From positions 1-45,720 of the IMG/VR virus record IMGVR_UViG_3300046653_000037: 45,720 bases of DNA; one strand, 5' to 3'. The stretch comes from a virus. The position numbers were made by a program, and so were the translations under genes. How positions within the stretch are numbered: position 1 is the stretch's first letter; the number at the start of each line of letters is the position of its first letter. The notes beneath the pieces were generated by a model. That model worked only from the letters and a program-made list of their open reading frames with translations, had not been told where the DNA came from and did no database searches. Shown piece by piece: positions 45,617-45,720 of the stretch.

Positions 45617-45720
45617 AAACAAATGACGAACGAATAGTAGAAGCTATTAAGATTCAAGAAAATCTAAATAAAGTTAATGAAGATCAAAAACCAATAAAAG
45701 GGAACCCGTTGAAAGGCTTG
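45613..45720 (+). CDS. Hypothetical early protein, 5' part (junction-spanning)
   Basis: Starts at the ATG at 45613 (GGAGAGC upstream) and overlaps the preceding TGA by four bases. Thirty-six codons (MKTNDERIVEAIKIQENLNK...) reach the end of the window in frame. The last nine codons are the same 27 bases as positions 1-27, where the frame continues to 252. Full length about 110 aa. Confidence 0.75.
   Translation, partial: MKTNDERIVEAIKIQENLNKVNEDQKPIKGNPLKGL
45694..45720 (+). repeat. 27-bp terminal duplication of the window
   Basis: Positions 45694-45720 are identical to 1-27. Because a reading frame is intact across the joint when one copy is removed, this is best read as the overlap of a circularly closed assembly, not a biological end repeat. 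Confidence 0.9.

Noticed and set aside
1-45720. CRISPR array, tRNA genes, insertion sequences, prophage integrase
   Set aside because: None seen: the tandem repeats present are coding, no tRNA T-arm or cloverleaf was found, and no transposase or integrase motif was found.

Overview
The window is a complete, circularly closing genome of a tailed phage with a contractile tail (myovirus morphology), about 45.7 kb and AT-rich. The first 27 bases are repeated as the last 27, and one reading frame runs through the junction without a break, so the sequence behaves as a circle of 45,693 unique bases that was cut inside a gene. No integrase, ParA or excisionase is visible, so there is no direct sign of lysogeny. 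The host is a bacterium with an outer membrane, because the lysis cassette contains a lipoprotein with the topology of a unimolecular spanin. The host (or a former host) probably carried a chromosomal integron, because integron-type gene cassettes sit in the genome. A spirochaete such as Treponema would fit, but that is an inference.

Layout. (1) Early rightward region, 41.5 kb through the junction to 10.7 kb: a structured small RNA or leader, replisome organizer and DnaB-type helicase, RuvC-like resolvase, HNH nuclease, a MazG-like protein, an XRE-type regulator, a protein with 19 nine-residue repeats, and many very small Cys-rich or single-membrane-span proteins in overlapping ATGA operons. 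It is driven by a family of near-identical promoters (TTTACA, 17 bp, TATTAT-like). (2) Late rightward region, 10.8-35.3 kb: an unusually long terminase with a small-subunit-like N-terminus, portal, MuF-like protein, prohead protease with an internally started scaffold, cement protein, major capsid protein, connectors, DUF3383-type tail sheath, tube, frameshifted tail chaperone pair, tape measure, hub, spike, baseplate J and fibres, a beta-helix appendage, then lysis (M15 endolysin, holin, u-spanin) ending at a double terminator. (3) Leftward operon, 41.3 kb down to 35.35 kb: small membrane protein, ERF annealing protein, DUF1351, SSB-like protein, RHH protein, GIY-YIG nuclease, and then three single-gene cassettes.

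The most interesting feature is at 35.3-37.0 kb. The last three leftward genes (a Zn-ribbon protein, a DUF7448 protein and a Dam-type adenine methylase) are each laid out as an integron gene cassette. Each starts at a GTTRRRY core, carries a stem-loop and a strong Shine-Dalgarno in its leader, and ends in an attC site. In all three the 5' core is perfectly complementary to that cassette's own 3' RYYYAAC core. Two attC sites are complete with extrahelical bases, and the last one is cut in half at the phage terminator. No integron integrase is encoded, so this is a CALIN-like (integrase-less) cassette array in a phage, delivering among other things a methylase that could protect phage DNA from restriction.

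Other points that deserve a look are the terminase that appears to fuse small and large subunits and may be translated from a leaderless mRNA, the internal scaffold start, a candidate ~130-nt structured RNA, two adjacent frameshifted small genes, and an amber-interrupted frame in the largest early intergenic gap.
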